Origin: Ascoidea asiatica
Taxonomy: Eukaryota > Ascomycota > Saccharomycetes > Ascoideales > Ascoideaceae
DNA length: 64,000 bases
Direction of reading: 5' to 3'
NCBI GenBank assembly: GCA_001600695.1
Contig: BCKQ01000005.1
Coordinates: forward strand, 694,593-758,592
Shown here: piece after piece, positions 62,390 through 64,000 of the stretch
Layout of the letters: each line of letters opens with the position of its first letter
Numbering within the stretch: position 1 is the first letter of the stretch
Notes under the pieces: generated by a model
The model's input: the letters and a program-made list of their open reading frames with translations, nothing else
Told to the model about the DNA's origin: nothing
The model's database searches: none
Made by a program: the position numbers and the translations under genes

Positions 62390-62456
62390 GTGCTTGGAAC
62401 TCTTGAACGCCAGTTGTTCAGTCCGCTCCCAGTGCTTGGGGATATAACAACCCAAG
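62390..62456. repeat. Repeat-rich block in the RPS24 promoter
   Basis: GTGCTTGG occurs at 62390-62397 and 62432-62439. TGAAC (62404-62408) pairs with GTTCA (62416-62420), and CTTGGG (62435-62440) with CCCAAG (62451-62456). It could be promoter-factor sites or a small structured RNA; no known RNA signature was found. Confidence 0.4.
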
Positions 62457-62648
62457 AAGGTTTCATGGAAAGGATTATTCCACTTAAACAGGGTTAGCAG
62501 TTTTTCATTATTACATAGTTCTATCGTCCTAATGTTAGCAGGAAATTGAACTTGTTTAATTGATATATTAATTTTTGAAATATAATAAATTCAACTATTT
62601 ATTTTCAACAGAATCAAATAGAAAACAGTAAGAATTAGCTAAGTCAAA

Positions 62649-63630
62649 ATGGTAAGTGAGAATACCAATAAATTAATCTAATTCAAATAAAATATGTTTA
62701 TTCTAAAATGGCTAGTCAAATCGAGAACTTTATTAAAGATGGAAAGAAATACATTAAAATCCAATTCAGATATTAGGAAAGTAAAAAAAAAATTGTCCAA
62801 TATTGATACTCAATGAGAAACCTTCAAAATGAATATATCTATTTTATCATTTACAGGAAATTAGAAATTAAAAGGACTTTAAGATGAGAATACTGAGAAA
62901 ATGGAGTTTGGATATTTTAAGTAATACAATTGAAATACTTATAAATGATATTATTGCATTTACGTAAGAAAAAAAAATTAAATTTTTGTTTCAAAATCTT
63001 TATTGTTAATCTATTAGAGGCTTCAGATTAAAGGTATATTTTTAAATAAAATATAAATGAAATATTTCAATTCTTCTTCTCCAAAATATTTTTTAAAGAA
63101 ATTAATAATATCAATACTTCTACTCGTACAATAAACCAATGATTTATTTGGAAAAGGCTCATTTTTATTTTTTTTTCTTTCATTCAATTAAGTTATTAAT
63201 TACTAACGTTTATATTATATTATAGAGTGAAGCAGTTACAATCAGAACAAGAAAAGTTATTTCTAATCCATTATTAGCTAGACGTCAATTTGTTATTGAT
63301 GTTTTACATCCAAATCGTCCAAATGTTTCAAAAGATGAATTACGTGAAAAATTAGCTGCTACATACAAAGCTTCAAAAGATGCTGTTTCTGTTTTCGGTT
63401 TTAGAACTCAATATGGTGGAGGAAAATCTACTGGTTTCGGTTTAGTCTATAATTCAGTTGCTGATGCCAAAAAATTTGAACCAGCTTATAGATTAGTAAG
63501 ATATGGTTTAGCTACAAAAGTTGAAAAACCTTCAAGACAACAAAGAAAACAAAGAAAGAATAGAGGTAAGAAAATCTTTGGTACTGAACAAAAACATGCC
63601 AAAAAAGTTGCTAAACGTCAACAAGATTAG
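62649..63630 (+). CDS. RPS24: 40S ribosomal protein eS24, ATG-only first exon
   Basis: Exon 1 is the ATG (62649-62651) and exon 2 is 63226-63630, giving 135 residues, the same length as S. cerevisiae Rps24. The 574-nt intron (62652-63225) has GTAAGT, a perfect TACTAAC at 63201-63207 and a TATAG acceptor. S. cerevisiae RPS24A/B also split directly after the ATG, so the structure is ancestral. [20 protein letters not shown] begins the mature sequence, followed by VDVLHPNR-like and [20 protein letters not shown] blocks and a Lys-rich tail. eS24 is needed early for 18S 5' processing and sits in the 40S body. The exon uses a small set of preferred codons (GGT, GCT, AGA, GTT), as expected for high expression. 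Confidence 0.98.
62652..63225 (+). other. RPS24 intron, 574 nt
   Basis: By far the longest intron in the window (the others are 64-163 nt), which is typical of yeast ribosomal-protein genes. I looked for an embedded C/D or H/ACA snoRNA; an AGATGAG and nearby CTGA (about 62882-62900) lack a terminal stem and are too close, so none is called. Confidence 0.85.
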
Positions 63631-63844
63631 ATTTGATATCTGTCATATAATTTTTTTCAAAAATTGGCTTAAATTAATAAACATGTATCGTATGTATTAT
63701 ATCTACTTGTAGCTCTTATTCTTATTTTGTAGAACAATAATTTACCCTATATGTAGCGTATAAGTCAATTAGATTATCTTTTATCATTGAGAAATTGTTT
63801 TGTGGAATTGCTTGATTTTACATTATTTTGAACGGGCACCAAAT

Positions 63845-64000
63845 TTAGTTGGTTCTACCGCCTGTAAAGATGATTGTAACTTCAGAAGACAATTTCCTAA
63901 TAGTAATTGGGTAAGTTGCTCTTAAAGCATAATATTTTTGCTTATCATACTGTTCAATAACGATCAGAACATCTTTATTTACAATAAAAGAAAAATATAA
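63845..64000 (-). CDS. C-terminal end of an unrecognised gene, cut by window edge
   Basis: Reading from base 64000 leftwards, the frame is open for 51 codons to TAA at 63847-63845. The visible end includes KDVLIVIEQYDKQKYYALRA, then TYPITIRKLSSEV. Mixed hydrophobic and charged residues with normal yeast codon choice, and its convergent position 214 bases from RPS24, support a real gene. I do not recognise the family. The first eight or so visible residues could be intron rather than exon, since a pyrimidine-rich stretch ending in AAAG lies just before KDV. Confidence 0.6.
   Translation of the reverse strand, partial: LYFSFIVNKDVLIVIEQYDKQKYYALRATYPITIRKLSSEVTIIFTGGRTN

Larger units (their letters stand above)
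61493..62648. other. PNP1/RPS24 divergent promoter region
   Basis: 1.16 kb. Most is AT-rich, but 62340-62480 is GC-richer and carries repeated short motifs (see separate entries). A 71-codon frame at 61658-61873 has no recognisable content. No RNA gene signature was confirmed. Confidence 0.55.

Noticed and set aside
13461-62440. A shared repeat family linking the GC-rich blocks at 13.45, 30.6 and 62.4 kb
   Set aside because: Only short words are shared (GGGCTCT, AGTCCGCT, CGCCAG); no alignable element with common ends.
62340-62480. tRNA or 5S rRNA gene upstream of RPS24
   Set aside because: No A-box/B-box pair and no acceptor stem. A weak resemblance of GTGATTACCATTACG to part of 5S does not extend to either end.
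62880-62905. C/D snoRNA inside the RPS24 intron
   Set aside because: The AGATGAG and CTGA motifs are only a few bases apart and there is no terminal stem.

Overview
The window is nuclear DNA from a budding yeast (Saccharomycotina). It is very AT-rich, gene-dense and in conserved yeast style. Nearly every protein has a recognisable yeast orthologue. Introns carry GTATGT or GTAAGT donors and TACTAAC-type branch points, and Asn/Ser/Asp homopolymer tracts are common. No tRNA, rRNA, transposon, plasmid or CRISPR array was recognised. The species cannot be fixed from sequence alone. CTG codons are so rare that I could not tell whether CUG is read as Leu, Ser or Ala; translations below assume the standard code.

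Layout, left to right. 0-10 kb: an Ume6-like regulator cut by the left edge (+), a Csc1/TMEM63 channel (-), a divergent casein kinase 1 (-), a spliced prefoldin subunit YKE2 (+) and COQ9 (-). 10-29 kb: the RNA-binding protein NRP1 (-) and a 15-kb intronless MDN1 (midasin, -). 29-42 kb: HMX1 (-), COX24/mS38 (+), CDC36/NOT2 (-), FAP7 (+), PWP1 (-), an ARE/DGAT1-type MBOAT acyltransferase (+) and a spliced PGM3 (-). 42-50 kb: a CENP-Q/Okp1-like protein (-), exocyst SEC6 (-), a three-exon YOS1 (+) and a rhodanese-PTP phosphatase of the Ptp2/Ptp3 type (-). 50-52.6 kb: a 2.66-kb divergent gap with two GCGC-rich islands. 52.6-64 kb: an LCCL-domain membrane protein (+), spliced SEC13 (-), spliced HRD3 (-), three-exon PNP1 (-), RPS24 with an ATG-only first exon (+), and the C-terminal end of an unrecognised gene cut by the right edge (-).

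Shared themes. MDN1, PWP1, FAP7 and RPS24 serve ribosome production. SEC13, YOS1, SEC6 and HRD3 serve the secretory pathway and ER quality control. COQ9 and COX24 act in mitochondria. Genes are mostly single units with their own promoters, with no operon-like structure. Exons too short to stand out as open frames were worked out for YKE2, PGM3, YOS1, SEC13, HRD3, PNP1 and RPS24, and several starts were moved from a non-ATG codon to the first in-frame ATG.

No clearly new multi-gene system was seen. The best leads are the MBOAT acyltransferase that lacks the family's catalytic His and the Asp of FYxDWWN, the kinase carrying a microsatellite-coded Ser-Asp insertion inside its catalytic domain, the paired GCGC islands at 50.6 and 52.1-52.4 kb, the GC-rich islet at 13.45-13.62 kb, and the duplicated CTAGGGCT motif in the RPS24 promoter.
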